Source: Roseateles aquatilis
GTDB lineage: Bacteria; Pseudomonadota; Gammaproteobacteria; Burkholderiales; Burkholderiaceae_C
Assembly: GCF_002205645.1 (NCBI RefSeq)
Contig: NZ_NIOF01000009.1
Location: forward strand, 62,001 to 126,000
Length of the DNA stretch: 64,000 bases
Direction: 5' to 3'
The notes beneath the pieces are model-generated. The model was not told the origin of the DNA, did not search any database, and saw nothing but the letters and a program-made list of their open reading frames with translations. Position 1 is the first letter of the stretch. Every line of letters begins with the position of its first letter. Both the position numbers and the translations under genes were made by a program. Shown here piece by piece: positions 9,310 through 18,283 of the stretch.

Positions 9310-10286
9310 AAGCCATGAGCGCACTGACCGGGCTGCTGTATGCCGCCCTGATCGCCTACCTGGGCGGCTGGTACCAGGGCTACTGGAACGGCAACTTCTC
9401 TCTCCTGCTGCTGATCCTGACGACAGTGACGCTCGCCTACTGGCTGGCCGAACGCTTTCACTTCCAGCCCGCGCGGGAGCGCGCGGCGCAGCATCTGAGC
9501 ACCTCCGACACCCAGCGCCGCGCCGCGCTGGCCGCGCAGGGCATCCAGCGCGTCGATGGCGACGTCGAGGGCGCGCGCCAGGAGATCCTGCGCCAGCCCT
9601 GGTGGCTGGACTGGACAGCCGGCCTGTTCCCGGTGATCCTGATCGTCTTCCTGCTGCGCTCGTTCATGTTCGAGCCGTTCAAGATCCCGTCGGGCTCCAT
9701 GGTCCCGACGCTGCTGATCGGCGACCTGATCCTGGTCAACAAGTTCCACTACGGCATCCGCCTGCCGGTGATCAACAAAAAGATCATCGCCAACAACGAC
9801 GTGCAGCGCGGCGACGTGGTCGTGTTCCGCTATCCGCAGAACCCCAGTGTCGACTACATCAAGCGCGCCGTCGGCCTGCCCGGCGACGAGGTCGCCTACC
9901 TGAACCAGAAGTTGTACATCAACGGCAAGCAGATCGAGACCAAATCCGAAGGCGAGTTCTTCGACGAGGATCCCGGCTCGATGCGTTACCGTCCGCGCTT
10001 CACCGAAAAGCTGGGCGCGACCGAGCACCAGATCCTGGTCTACCCGGTGCCGCCCAATCCGATCGTGAAGCTGTATGACTTTCCGTACAACGAGAACTGC
10101 AAGTACACGCTGGAAGGCGTGACCTGCAAGGTGCCGGCCGGCCATTACTTCATGATGGGCGACAACCGCGACAACTCGCAGGATTCGCGCTTCTGGGGAT
10201 TCGTGCCGGATGAGAACATCGTGGGCCGCGCGGTCCTGGTCTGGATGAACTTCGGCAACCTGAAGCGCGTCGGCGGCATCAAATAA
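9306..10286 (+). CDS. lepB: Signal peptidase I
   Basis: This 326-residue inner-membrane protease removes Sec/Tat signal peptides. Two N-terminal membrane segments (about residues 5-42 and 103-122) precede the periplasmic domain. The catalytic Ser lies in [16 protein letters not shown] and the Lys general base in [13 protein letters not shown]. The C-terminal [15 protein letters not shown] box is complete. The ATG overlaps lepA by four bases; an alternative ATG lies three codons downstream. Confidence 0.96.
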   Translation: MKAMSALTGLLYAALIAYLGGWYQGYWNGNFSLLLLILTTVTLAYWLAERFHFQPARERAAQHLSTSDTQRRAALAAQGIQRVDGDVEGARQEILRQPWWLDWTAGLFPVILIVFLLRSFMFEPFKIPSGSMVPTLLIGDLILVNKFHYGIRLPVINKKIIANNDVQRGDVVVFRYPQNPSVDYIKRAVGLPGDEVAYLNQKLYINGKQIETKSEGEFFDEDPGSMRYRPRFTEKLGATEHQILVYPVPPNPIVKLYDFPYNENCKYTLEGVTCKVPAGHYFMMGDNRDNSQDSRFWGFVPDENIVGRAVLVWMNFGNLKRVGGIK

Positions 10287-10330
10287 GCCGCTGCCGCGCC
10301 ACGATCGACCGCCACAAGGAGCAACGCGCC

Positions 10331-10696
10331 ATGACGGCAATGAGGGCACGCATGAATCAACGAGGCATCAGCCTGCTGGGCCTGCTGTTCTGGGCGGTGA
10401 TCATCGGTGGCGGCTCGGTCATCGCGCTGCGCGTGGTGCCGACGGTGATGGAGTACTACACCATCCAGCGCGCCATCGACAAGATCGCCAAGGACAGTCC
10501 GCCGACCGTGCCCGCGGCGCGCGACGCGTTCGATCGCACGCGGCAGATCGAGTACTCGATCGTCAGCATCGAGCCCAAGGATCTGATCATCACCAAGAGC
10601 GAGGACAAGGTGAAGATCAGCTTCGCATACGACAAGGAAGTGCCCTTGTTCGGCCCGGTGTTCCTGGTGATCAAGTACAAAGGCGAGTCACACTGA
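10331..10696 (+). CDS. DUF4845 family membrane protein
   Basis: This 121-residue protein has one N-terminal membrane helix (GISLLGLLFWAVIIGGGSVI, about residues 13-32) and a soluble domain with TIQRAIDKIAKD. It matches DUF4845 proteins, which sit between lepB and rnc in many betaproteobacteria. The function is unknown. The GIS-hydrophobic start loosely resembles a type IV pilin-like N-terminus. AAGGAG at 10316-10321 supports the start, although ATGs lie at codons 4 and 8. Confidence 0.8.
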   Translation: MTAMRARMNQRGISLLGLLFWAVIIGGGSVIALRVVPTVMEYYTIQRAIDKIAKDSPPTVPAARDAFDRTRQIEYSIVSIEPKDLIITKSEDKVKISFAYDKEVPLFGPVFLVIKYKGESH

Positions 10697-10724
10697 CCGC
10701 GCCGCCATTTTTCGGTTCTCACGC

Positions 10725-11432
10725 ATGACTCCCCAAGCGCTCGACGCCCTCCAGCAACGCCTCGGCTACCGCTTCACGCAGGCCGGGCTGCTGCAACGCG
10801 CGCTGACGCATCGCAGCTTTGGCCAGACGCACAACGAGCGGCTGGAATTCCTGGGCGACGCGGTGCTGAACCTGACCGTGTCGGCGCTGCTGTTCGAGCG
10901 TTTCGCCGGCTCGGACGAAGGGGACCTGACCCGCATCCGCGCGCACCTGGTGCGCGAGGACAGCCTGCACCGCCTGGCGCTGCAACTGCAGATGCCCGAG
11001 GCGCTGCGCATGAGCGAGGGCGAGGCCCGCGGCGGCGGCGCGCAGCGGCCGTCGATCCTGGCCGATGCGCTGGAAGCCGTGATCGGTGCCGCCTTCCTGG
11101 ATGGCGGCTATGAAGCCGCGCGCGAGGTCGTGCGCCGCTTGCTCGGCGAGACCATCGGCGTCAGCGGCATCGACCAGTGGGCCAAGGATTCCAAGACGGC
11201 GCTGCAGGAATGGCTGCAGGCGCGCAAGCTGCCCGTGCCCTCGTACCGCATCGTCGAGACGCGCGGCCAGGCCCACGCGCAGACCTTCACCGTCGAGTGC
11301 CAGGTGCCCGCGCTCACCCTGGCTCGCAACGGCGAGGGCCGCTCGCGCCGCATCGCCGAGCAGGAAGCGGCCCGGCAGGTGCTGGACGAGCTGCTCGCCG
11401 GCGACAAGCCCGGCACCGGTCTGCGCGACTGA
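10725..11432 (+). CDS. rnc: Ribonuclease III
   Basis: This 235-residue double-strand RNA endonuclease processes rRNA precursors and structured mRNAs. The signature [14 protein letters not shown] and the second acidic cluster near [15 protein letters not shown] are present. The C-terminal dsRNA-binding domain covers roughly residues 155-225 (KTALQEWLQ ... [12 protein letters not shown]). era follows after 14 bases, the usual coupled rnc-era arrangement. Confidence 0.96.
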   Translation: MTPQALDALQQRLGYRFTQAGLLQRALTHRSFGQTHNERLEFLGDAVLNLTVSALLFERFAGSDEGDLTRIRAHLVREDSLHRLALQLQMPEALRMSEGEARGGGAQRPSILADALEAVIGAAFLDGGYEAAREVVRRLLGETIGVSGIDQWAKDSKTALQEWLQARKLPVPSYRIVETRGQAHAQTFTVECQVPALTLARNGEGRSRRIAEQEAARQVLDELLAGDKPGTGLRD

Positions 11433-11446
11433 AGCGGAGGCGCCCC

Positions 11447-12592
11447 ATGACTTCATCCCCCCGCGGCGGCCCGGCATCGAGCGATGCGGCCGCCGGCGAT
11501 CCTCATTCTTCCCCCGACCCCACCCTTTCCCCCAAGGAACACGATCTGAACGCGCAGCACGACCCCGTCTCCCACGACCCGCAAGACCTCTCCGGCCAGC
11601 ATCCGGACCCGGAGGGGGACCGCGATGACAGTGAGGACGTCGAGGGCGGCGATGACGGCGATGACGGCGCGGTCGAGGTCCGCGGCGGCATCGGCGCGTT
11701 GCCCTTCGAAGGCAACACCCGCTGCGGCCTGATCGCGATCGTGGGCCGCCCGAACGTGGGCAAGTCGACGCTGCTGAACGCGCTGGTCGGCCAGAAGGTC
11801 TCGATCACGTCGCGCAAGGCGCAGACGACCCGTCATCGCATCACCGGCGTGCGCACCGTCGAGGAGTCGCAGTTCGTCTTCGTCGACACCCCCGGCTTCC
11901 AGATGCGCCACAGCTCCGCGCTGAACCGCAACCTGAACCGCACGGTGCAGGGCACGCTGGCCGACGTGGACATCGTCCTGTTCGTGGTCGAGGCCGGCAA
12001 GTTCGGGCTGGACGACGCCAAGGTGCTGTCGCTGCTGCCGCAAGACAAGCCGGTCGTGCTGATCGCCAACAAGCTGGACGCGGTGAATCGCCGCGCCGAG
12101 CTGATGCCCTGGCTCAAGAGCATGCAGGAGCGCCGCAACTTCACCGAGTTCGTGCCGCTCTCCGCCAAGAAGGACGCCGACGTGCAGCGCCTGTTCCAGA
12201 TCCTCAAGCCCTACCTGCCCGCGCAGGAGTGGTTCTACGAGGAAGACGCGCTGACCGACCGCAGCGAGAAGTTCCTCGCCAGCGAGATGATCCGCGAGAA
12301 GCTCTTCCGCCTGACCGGCGACGAGCTGCCCTACAGCGCCACCGTGGTCATCGACCGCTGGGAGGAAGAGGGCCAGCTGCGCCGCATCGCCGCCACCATC
12401 GTGGTCGAGCGCGAGGCGCAGAAGGGCATGATCATCGGCCAGGGCGGCGAGCGCCTCAAGCGCATCGGCTCCGAGGCGCGCCAGGAGCTGGAGACGCTGA
12501 TGGACGTGCGCGTGTTCCTGGAGCTGTGGGTCAAGGTCCGCTCGGGCTGGGCGGACTCCGAGGAGCATCTGCGCTCCTACGGCTACGAGTAA
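11447..12592 (+). CDS. era: GTPase Era with an acidic N-terminal extension
   Basis: Era binds the 3' end of 16S rRNA and helps assemble the 30S subunit. The GTPase domain shows [14 protein letters not shown] and NKLD, and the C-terminal KH domain shows [16 protein letters not shown]. The usual length is about 300 residues; this reading has 381. The first 80 or so are low-complexity and acidic ([17 protein letters not shown]). GGAGG at 11436-11440 precedes this ATG, which supports the long form. The extension is probably a disordered tail. Confidence 0.93.
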   Translation: MTSSPRGGPASSDAAAGDPHSSPDPTLSPKEHDLNAQHDPVSHDPQDLSGQHPDPEGDRDDSEDVEGGDDGDDGAVEVRGGIGALPFEGNTRCGLIAIVGRPNVGKSTLLNALVGQKVSITSRKAQTTRHRITGVRTVEESQFVFVDTPGFQMRHSSALNRNLNRTVQGTLADVDIVLFVVEAGKFGLDDAKVLSLLPQDKPVVLIANKLDAVNRRAELMPWLKSMQERRNFTEFVPLSAKKDADVQRLFQILKPYLPAQEWFYEEDALTDRSEKFLASEMIREKLFRLTGDELPYSATVVIDRWEEEGQLRRIAATIVVEREAQKGMIIGQGGERLKRIGSEARQELETLMDVRVFLELWVKVRSGWADSEEHLRSYGYE

Positions 12593-12620
12593 GCCACCCC
12601 CGTCGCCCCAGGTCGTCCGA

Positions 12621-13397
12621 GTGGCCACCCGCGCCCCGAAGCCGCCCGCCACGCAGGCGGCTTTTGTCCTGCACCACTACGACTGGAGCGAGACCAGCCT
12701 CGTGCTGGACCTGTTCAGCCGCGAGCAGGGCCGGCTGGCGGTGGTCGCCAAGGGCGCGAAGCGGCCTTACTCCCAATTGCGATCGGTGTTGCTGCCGTTC
12801 CTTCGGCTGCAGGTGACGCTGTCCAAGCCGTCGAAGATGAACGAGGACGGCGCGGCCGAGGTCCAGTCGCTGCGCGGCGCGGAATGGGTCGGCGGGCAGA
12901 CGCTGCCCAGCGGCGCGGCGCTGTTCAGCGGCTACTACGTCAACGAGCTGCTGCTGAAATTCCTGCCGCGGCAGGACTCGCAGCCCGAGCTGTTCGATGC
13001 CTACGCCACGTTGCTGCCGCTGCTGCAATCCGGCGAGGACGCGCAGGGCGCGCTGCGCGCCTTCGAGCTGCGCCTGCTCGCGACCTGCGGCTTGCTGCCC
13101 GATCTGAGCGTGCTGGCGACGACGCAGGCGCCGATCGATCCGGAGCGCCTCTACATGATCACGCCCGAAAGCGGCGTGACCGTCCCGACGCATGACGCGC
13201 CGCAACTGACCGGCCAGGCGCTGATCCAGTTGCAGGCCGCGCTGATGCACGGCAGCCTGCCCGCGCTGCGGCAGGCCTGCGAATCCGCCGGCCCCGCGCT
13301 CAAGCCGCTGCTCAGGGCGCTGCTTCACTATCATCTGGGCCATCGCCCTCTACGGACGCGGCAGGTGCTGCTCGACGTCCAGAAGCTGCTCACATGA
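12621..13397 (+). CDS. recO: DNA repair protein RecO
   Basis: This 258-residue RecF-pathway protein loads RecA onto SSB-coated DNA. The N-terminal OB-fold (QAAFVLHHYDWSETSLVLDLFSR) and the helical C-terminus (LKPLLRALLHYHLG) fit RecO. It starts with GTG. The zinc-finger cysteines seen in some RecO proteins are not evident. The stop overlaps the pdxJ ATG by four bases. Confidence 0.94.
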   Translation: MATRAPKPPATQAAFVLHHYDWSETSLVLDLFSREQGRLAVVAKGAKRPYSQLRSVLLPFLRLQVTLSKPSKMNEDGAAEVQSLRGAEWVGGQTLPSGAALFSGYYVNELLLKFLPRQDSQPELFDAYATLLPLLQSGEDAQGALRAFELRLLATCGLLPDLSVLATTQAPIDPERLYMITPESGVTVPTHDAPQLTGQALIQLQAALMHGSLPALRQACESAGPALKPLLRALLHYHLGHRPLRTRQVLLDVQKLLT

Positions 13398-14176
13398 ACC
13401 CGCTCATCGCCCCCGAATCCGGCCGCCACGACGCGCGTTGCGCGCTGTCCGTCAACGTCAACAAGGTCGCGCTGCTGCGCAACACGCGGCACCTGGGCAT
13501 CCCCAGCGTGACGCGCGCCGCGCAGCTGTGCCTGGAGGCCGGCGCGCAAGGCATCACCGTGCATCCACGGCCCGACGCGCGCCACGTCCGCGCCGACGAC
13601 GTGCGCGACCTGGCCGCGCTGCTGAAGGCCTGGCCGCAGGCGGAATACAACATCGAAGGCAACCCGACGCAGAACCTGCTCGAGTTCATCCGCGAGGTCC
13701 GCCCGCACCAGGCCACCTTCGTGCCGGACGGCGAGGATCAATTCACCTCCGATCACGGCTGGAACCTGCCCGCCGACGCCGCGCGGCTGCGCCCGTCGAT
13801 CGCCGAATGCAAGGGGCTGGGCGTGCGGGTGAGCCTGTTCATGGACCCGCTGCCGGAGGCGATGGCGCACGTCGCCGCGCTGGGCGCCGAGCGCATCGAG
13901 CTCTACACCGAGACCTGGGCGAGCGCCTTCGGCACGCCGCGCGAGGCCGAGGTGCTGGCCGGCTTCACCGCCGCCGCGCGTGCCGCGCTGGCGCAGGGGC
14001 TGGCGATCAACGCCGGCCACGACCTGAACCGGGACAACCTGACGCGATTCCTGCGCGAAGTGCCGGGCGTGGCCGAGGTGTCGATCGGCCACGCGCTGAT
14101 CGCGGACGCGCTGGAGCTCGGCTACGCCGAGACCGTGCGCGATTACCAGCGCTGCATCCAGCGCGCCTACGCCTGA
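13394..14176 (+). CDS. pdxJ: Pyridoxine 5'-phosphate synthase
   Basis: This 260-residue TIM-barrel enzyme joins 1-deoxyxylulose 5-phosphate and 3-amino-2-oxopropyl phosphate to make pyridoxine 5'-phosphate. Conserved stretches include [42 protein letters not shown] and [12 protein letters not shown]. The recO-pdxJ-acpS order with overlapping or 10-base junctions is typical of proteobacteria. Confidence 0.97.
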   Translation: MNPLIAPESGRHDARCALSVNVNKVALLRNTRHLGIPSVTRAAQLCLEAGAQGITVHPRPDARHVRADDVRDLAALLKAWPQAEYNIEGNPTQNLLEFIREVRPHQATFVPDGEDQFTSDHGWNLPADAARLRPSIAECKGLGVRVSLFMDPLPEAMAHVAALGAERIELYTETWASAFGTPREAEVLAGFTAAARAALAQGLAINAGHDLNRDNLTRFLREVPGVAEVSIGHALIADALELGYAETVRDYQRCIQRAYA

Positions 14177-14186
14177 GGGGCCGGCG

Positions 14187-14582
14187 ATGATCTACGGCAT
14201 CGGCACCGACATCTGCGACATCCGCCGCATCCGCGAGACCTTCGAGCGCCGCGGCGAGCGCTTCGCCGAGAAGGTGCTGGGCCCGCACGAGATCGAGGTG
14301 TTCCGCGAGCGCCTGGCGAAGGTGCCCGCCCGCGGCATCGCCTACCTGGCCACGCGCTTCTCGGCCAAGGAGGCGTTTTCGAAGGCGATCGGCATGGGCA
14401 TGCGCATGCCCATGACCTGGCGCGCCTGCGAGATCGTCAAGGCGCCCAGCGGCAAGCCGGAGATCCGCCTGCACGACGGCCTCGCCGCCTGGTTCGACGC
14501 CAAGGGGCTGAAGGCCCACGTCACCGTCAGCGACGAGACCGACTACGCGACGGCGTTCGTCGTCGTCGAAACGCGCCCATAG
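14187..14582 (+). CDS. acpS: Holo-ACP synthase
   Basis: This 131-residue enzyme transfers phosphopantetheine from CoA to Ser37 of acyl carrier protein. The metal-binding [11 protein letters not shown] and the [12 protein letters not shown] motif are both present, and the length is normal. It lies 10 bases after pdxJ and supplies the activity needed by acpP in the same window. Confidence 0.96.
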   Translation: MIYGIGTDICDIRRIRETFERRGERFAEKVLGPHEIEVFRERLAKVPARGIAYLATRFSAKEAFSKAIGMGMRMPMTWRACEIVKAPSGKPEIRLHDGLAAWFDAKGLKAHVTVSDETDYATAFVVVETRP

Positions 14583-14694
14583 ACCCGCGCATGGCGCCGG
14601 CCCGCGGGCGGCCCGAGGCCGCGCATGGCGACCGACCCACCGACGGACCGCCGATCCCGCGCGGCCCACAACGACCACGAGAGAGACACAGTTC

Positions 14695-15780
14695 ATGACC
14701 GACTCCCTGCACGCCCCGGTGATCCTCGATATCGCGGGCCCCGCGCTGAACGCCGACGACCGGCGCCGGCTGGCGCATCCGCTGACCGGCGGGATGATCC
14801 TGTTCGCCCGTCACTTCGAGAGCCGCGCCCAGCTGACCGCGCTATGCGCCGAGGCCAAGGCCATCCGTCCCGACCTGCTGATCGCCGTCGACCAGGAAGG
14901 CGGACGCGTGCAACGCTTCCGCACCGACGGCTTCACCGCGTTGCCGGCGATGCGCACGCTCGGCGAGTTGTGGATGGACGACGCGATGCGCGCCGTGCAG
15001 GCCGCCACGGCCACCGGCCTGGTGCTGGCGCTGGAGCTGCGCGCCTGCGGTGTCGACTTCGCCTTCACGCCGGTGCTGGACCTGGACCATCAGGACGAGC
15101 AGCGCCAATCGCTCAGCGCCGTGATCGGCTCGCGCAGCTTCCACCGCGATCCTCGCGTGGTCAGCCTGCTGGCGCAGAGCCTGATGCAGGGCCTGGCCCT
15201 GGCGGGCATGGGCAGCTGCGGCAAGCACTTCCCCGGTCATGGCGGCGTGGCGACCGACTCGCATGTGGGCGTGCCGGTGGACACGCGCTCGCTGAAGGCC
15301 ATCCTGGCCGAGGATGTGCGGCCGTTCGAGTGGCTCAGCCTGAGCCTGTCGGCGGTGATGCCGGCGCATGTGATCTACCGCAAGGTGGACGGGCGTCCGG
15401 CGGGCTTCAGCCGCCGTTGGCTGCAGGACATCCTGCGCGATCGCCTGGGCTTCGCCGGCGCGGTGTTCAGCGACGACCTCAGCATGGCCGGCGCGCGCGT
15501 GATCGAGGGTCGCGAGGTGGGCTACACCGAGGCGGCGCTGGCCGCGCTCGATGCCGGGTGCGACCTGGTGCTGCTGTGCAACCAGAGCCTGGAGGAGGGC
15601 GGCCGCGCGATCGACGAATTGCTCGACGGCCTGACCAGGGCGCAGGCGCACGGCCAATGGACCCCCGCGACCGACGGCGAGGCCCGCCGCGCGGCGCTGG
15701 TGCCGCAATCGGCACCGCTCACCTGGGACGAGCTGATGCTGGCGCCCCGTTATCTGGAGGCGCTGGCGCGTCTGCCCTGA
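14695..15780 (+). CDS. nagZ: Beta-N-acetylhexosaminidase NagZ (GH3)
   Basis: This 361-residue cytosolic enzyme removes GlcNAc from anhydro-muropeptides during peptidoglycan recycling. The substrate loop KHFPGHGGVATDSHVGVP and the nucleophile region VFSDDLSMAG are intact. A 112-base spacer separates it from acpS, with GAGAGA before the ATG. It ends 25 bases before an oppositely oriented gene, with a GC palindrome at 15782-15795 between them. Confidence 0.95.
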   Translation: MTDSLHAPVILDIAGPALNADDRRRLAHPLTGGMILFARHFESRAQLTALCAEAKAIRPDLLIAVDQEGGRVQRFRTDGFTALPAMRTLGELWMDDAMRAVQAATATGLVLALELRACGVDFAFTPVLDLDHQDEQRQSLSAVIGSRSFHRDPRVVSLLAQSLMQGLALAGMGSCGKHFPGHGGVATDSHVGVPVDTRSLKAILAEDVRPFEWLSLSLSAVMPAHVIYRKVDGRPAGFSRRWLQDILRDRLGFAGAVFSDDLSMAGARVIEGREVGYTEAALAALDAGCDLVLLCNQSLEEGGRAIDELLDGLTRAQAHGQWTPATDGEARRAALVPQSAPLTWDELMLAPRYLEALARLP

Positions 15781-15781
15781 C

Positions 15782-15795
15782 GGCGCGGCCGCGCC
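15782..15795. terminator. GC palindrome between convergent genes
   Basis: GGCGCGGCCGCGCC is a perfect 14-base palindrome between the nagZ stop and the stop of the opposing regulator gene. It may act as a short bidirectional terminator stem, but has no T-run on either strand. Confidence 0.3.
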
Positions 15796-15805
15796 GGGCC
15801 GACGA

Positions 15806-16510
15806 TCACGCGGCCATGGCGTGGACGGCGCCGCGCGTGGGCAGGAAGCCTTCGCTCGCGGGCGGCATCCACGAGGCGCGGCGGCTGCGGAACTCGGGCA
15901 CGTCGACCAGGCCTTTCTCCGCCGCGATGCTGGCCGCCTCGGTGCGGGAGCTCGCGTCCAGCTTGGACAGGATGGCCTTGACGTGGCTCTTGACGGTGCC
16001 CACGGCGATGCCCAGCTCGCGCGCGATGGTCTTGTTGCACAGGCCGCGCGCCAGCAGTCGCAGCACGTCGTCCTCTCGCGCGGTGAGCGGCTCGCCGGCG
16101 CAGTGCGCGGCCATGCGTCGGGCGACGTCGGCGCAGACATAGGGCCGGCCGTCGGCCAGGGCGCTGACCGCCTCCACCAGCTCCTGCACGGGGCAGGACG
16201 CGAGCACCAGTCCCAGCACGCCCTGCCGGAGCACCGCGTCGACGGCGTGTTCCCGCGCCTGGGAAGCGACGATGAGCACCCGCGTCCGCGGAGATGGCGC
16301 GCAGCTCCCCGCGCCGCCCCCCGAGGCGAGCCGCAGCCCGGTCCTCCAGTCCGTCACCAGCACGTCGATCGCGGCCAGGTCGACCCACCCGGCATCCTCG
16401 ATCAGCCCGAAGTCCGCATGAGCCCGGAGCGCCGCGACGATGCCCTTGGCCAGCAAGGGCTCGTCGTGCCGGACCAGCACGGTCACGCGCGATGGAATCT
16501 CCAGAGTCAT
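15806..16510 (-). CDS. LuxR/FixJ-family response regulator with an atypical receiver
   Basis: This 234-residue protein has a C-terminal LuxR HTH at about residues 135-200 (LTAREDDVLRLLARGLCNKTIARELGIAVGTVKSHVKAIL), which clearly binds DNA. The N-terminal half has a receiver-like layout: an Asp in LVTDWRTG may be the phospho-acceptor. The acidic pair after beta-1 is HDEP instead of DDHP, and the usual Lys in the GYLLK region is replaced (GLVLASC). Phosphorylation control may therefore be altered or lost. No sensor kinase is adjacent. GGAGAGG precedes the start. Confidence 0.8.
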   Translation of the reverse strand: MTLEIPSRVTVLVRHDEPLLAKGIVAALRAHADFGLIEDAGWVDLAAIDVLVTDWRTGLRLASGGGAGSCAPSPRTRVLIVASQAREHAVDAVLRQGVLGLVLASCPVQELVEAVSALADGRPYVCADVARRMAAHCAGEPLTAREDDVLRLLARGLCNKTIARELGIAVGTVKSHVKAILSKLDASSRTEAASIAAEKGLVDVPEFRSRRASWMPPASEGFLPTRGAVHAMAA

Positions 16511-16709
16511 GACCCTCTCCTTGGGCGGCGTCGCCGCTTTTGATCTGCGCGCATCGTCGCCGCGCCATCGACGGGGGTCCAGTTAGACGTTGTTGGGGGT
16601 CGTGATGAACCGCCTGGCGACGCTGGCGATGCCACGCGCGACGGCTTCATGCGGGTGACGCGCCTGGCGACCGACGGCCTTGCGAGCGCGCGCCGTCGAC
16701 CCGGAAACG

Positions 16710-16745
16710 CCGACGCCCGCGGCGCGAGGGCGCCGCGGGCGTCGG
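16710..16745 (-). terminator. Strong intrinsic hairpin after the alpha/beta hydrolase gene
   Basis: CCGACGCCCGCGGCGC (16710-16725) pairs over all 16 bases with 16730-16745 across a four-base loop. On the minus strand it is followed by CGTTT. It lies 15 bases past the stop of the hydrolase gene and probably terminates it. Confidence 0.7.
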
Positions 16746-16760
16746 CTGGATCCGGCGCGT

Positions 16761-17558
16761 TTACTTCTTCAGCTGCGACGCCTTCTCGATGATGTCCGCC
16801 ACCGCCTGGGGGTTGGACTCGTACACGGCATGGCTGCCGGCGGCCTCGACGACCTTGGCGCCGGCGCGCTGGGACATCTGGCGCTGGGCCGGCGGCGGGA
16901 TCATCCGGTCGTTGGTCGCCACCAGGTACCAGCTCGGCTTGGTGTGCCATGCCGCGGTGGAGACCTGCCCCATGTAGGCATCGACGCCCCACGGCACCTG
17001 CGCGTTCGCCAGGAACCTGGCGCGCTCCGGCGGGACGTCGGCCGCGAACGAGGCGGCGAACTTGGCCTTGTCCAGCATCAGGAAGCCGTTGACCGGCGGC
17101 AGGATCGGGGGCACCGGCGCGCCGGGCACCGGGTTGGAAGTCAGGGTCTTGACCGACTCGCCGTTGTCGGGCGCGAACGCGGCGATGTAGACCAGGGCCG
17201 CGACCTTCGCGTCGTTGCCGGCCTCGGTGATGACCGCGCCGCCATACGAGTGGCCGACCAGGATGACCGGCCCGTCCTGCGCGTCCAGCACCGCCTTCGT
17301 GACCGCGGTGTCGACGGCCAGCGAGGTGGTGGGGTTCTGCACGACGCTGACGTTGTAGCCCTTGGCGGTCAGCAGCTTGTGGACCGCCTCCCAGCCCGAG
17401 CCGTCGACGAAGCCGCCGTGCACCAGCACGACATTGTTGACGCGGGTGGCGGCCTCGGCGGACGGGCTCATGGACAGGATGCCCAGCGTCGTCGACGCGA
17501 TGCACAGCGAGGCGATCGCGGCGCGCCAGGTGGTCGTGGGCGAGGTGTTCAGAGTCAT
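16761..17558 (-). CDS. Secreted alpha/beta-hydrolase
   Basis: The 265-residue reading begins with a signal peptide (RAAIASLCIASTTLGILS ... AEAA, about residues 12-37). The hydrolase fold follows: oxyanion loop VLVHGGFVDGSGW, nucleophile elbow GHSYGG (S104), and a late His in AGSHAVYESNP. This is typical of small esterase-like hydrolases related to salicylate esterase or haloalkane-type folds; the substrate cannot be told. The ATG at 17558 has GGAG upstream and sits directly before the signal peptide. It is divergent from the next gene across 217 bases. Confidence 0.82.
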   Translation of the reverse strand: MTLNTSPTTTWRAAIASLCIASTTLGILSMSPSAEAATRVNNVVLVHGGFVDGSGWEAVHKLLTAKGYNVSVVQNPTTSLAVDTAVTKAVLDAQDGPVILVGHSYGGAVITEAGNDAKVAALVYIAAFAPDNGESVKTLTSNPVPGAPVPPILPPVNGFLMLDKAKFAASFAADVPPERARFLANAQVPWGVDAYMGQVSTAAWHTKPSWYLVATNDRMIPPPAQRQMSQRAGAKVVEAAGSHAVYESNPQAVADIIEKASQLKK

Positions 17559-17775
17559 GGTGGTCTCCAGGGATGACGTCGTTTCGGCCCGCGCCGACAT
17601 GGCTCAGGCTCGAATCAATCTTCGTCAGCGCCCCTGGAAACTTCGCCCCTCCGACAAGCTATCTCCGTGGAGGTAGGGCAGGCCGGGAAGCGCCGGCGGC
17701 GCGCTCTAACAAGGACTAACTTGTCCGCCGCGCGGGCCCGGCCCAGGATCTCGACAAGCGGTTTCGCGCTTCCCC

Positions 17776-18249
17776 ATGACGCATCCCCCTGTGCCGAGCC
17801 TCCCAGTGCCGCGCCCGACCGACATGACCCCCCACCAACTCCAGACGCTGTGCCCCGAGGTCTCCGACGACGAGGCGAACGTGCTCTCCCGGCTGCTCGG
17901 CCATCTGCATCGAGCGGCCTACGACGAGCTGCTCGGCATGTTCTCGCAGGACGCGCATGTCAATGACCAGCTCCGCAACTTCTGGGGCCTGGACCGCATC
18001 CGCGCCTGGCTGGAGGAGGAGATCTCCGACCAGCACCTGCAGGTCTCGATCTCGTCCATCCGCAAGCACCATGACCACGTGATCCTGAGCGCGCGCATGC
18101 GCGGGGATTTCGCCACGGGCGGGCTGTCGGACTCGGTGCTGGTGGACCTGCACGTCAAGATCGGCGGCTCCAAGATCGTCCGCTTGCTGATCCTGCTGGT
18201 GCTCACCGACGATGCGCCACCGGAGGTTCGGGTGCAAGTTCGGCTCTAG
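17776..18249 (+). CDS. NTF2/SnoaL-like protein
   Basis: This 157-residue protein has the alpha+beta pattern of NTF2-like folds. An N-terminal helical part (LQTLCPEVSDDEANVLSRLL) is followed by FWGLDRIRAWLEEE and by alternating strands (VSISSIRKHHDHVILSARMRGDF and KIVRLLILLVL). Proteins of this type are either small enzymes or ligand binders. The function here is unknown. An alternative ATG at codon 17 gives a shorter form. A regulator gene starts 34 bases downstream on the same strand. Confidence 0.6.
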   Translation: MTHPPVPSLPVPRPTDMTPHQLQTLCPEVSDDEANVLSRLLGHLHRAAYDELLGMFSQDAHVNDQLRNFWGLDRIRAWLEEEISDQHLQVSISSIRKHHDHVILSARMRGDFATGGLSDSVLVDLHVKIGGSKIVRLLILLVLTDDAPPEVRVQVRL

Positions 18250-18283
18250 AATCTTCGGACAATTCCCGCCGTGGATCGGTCTC

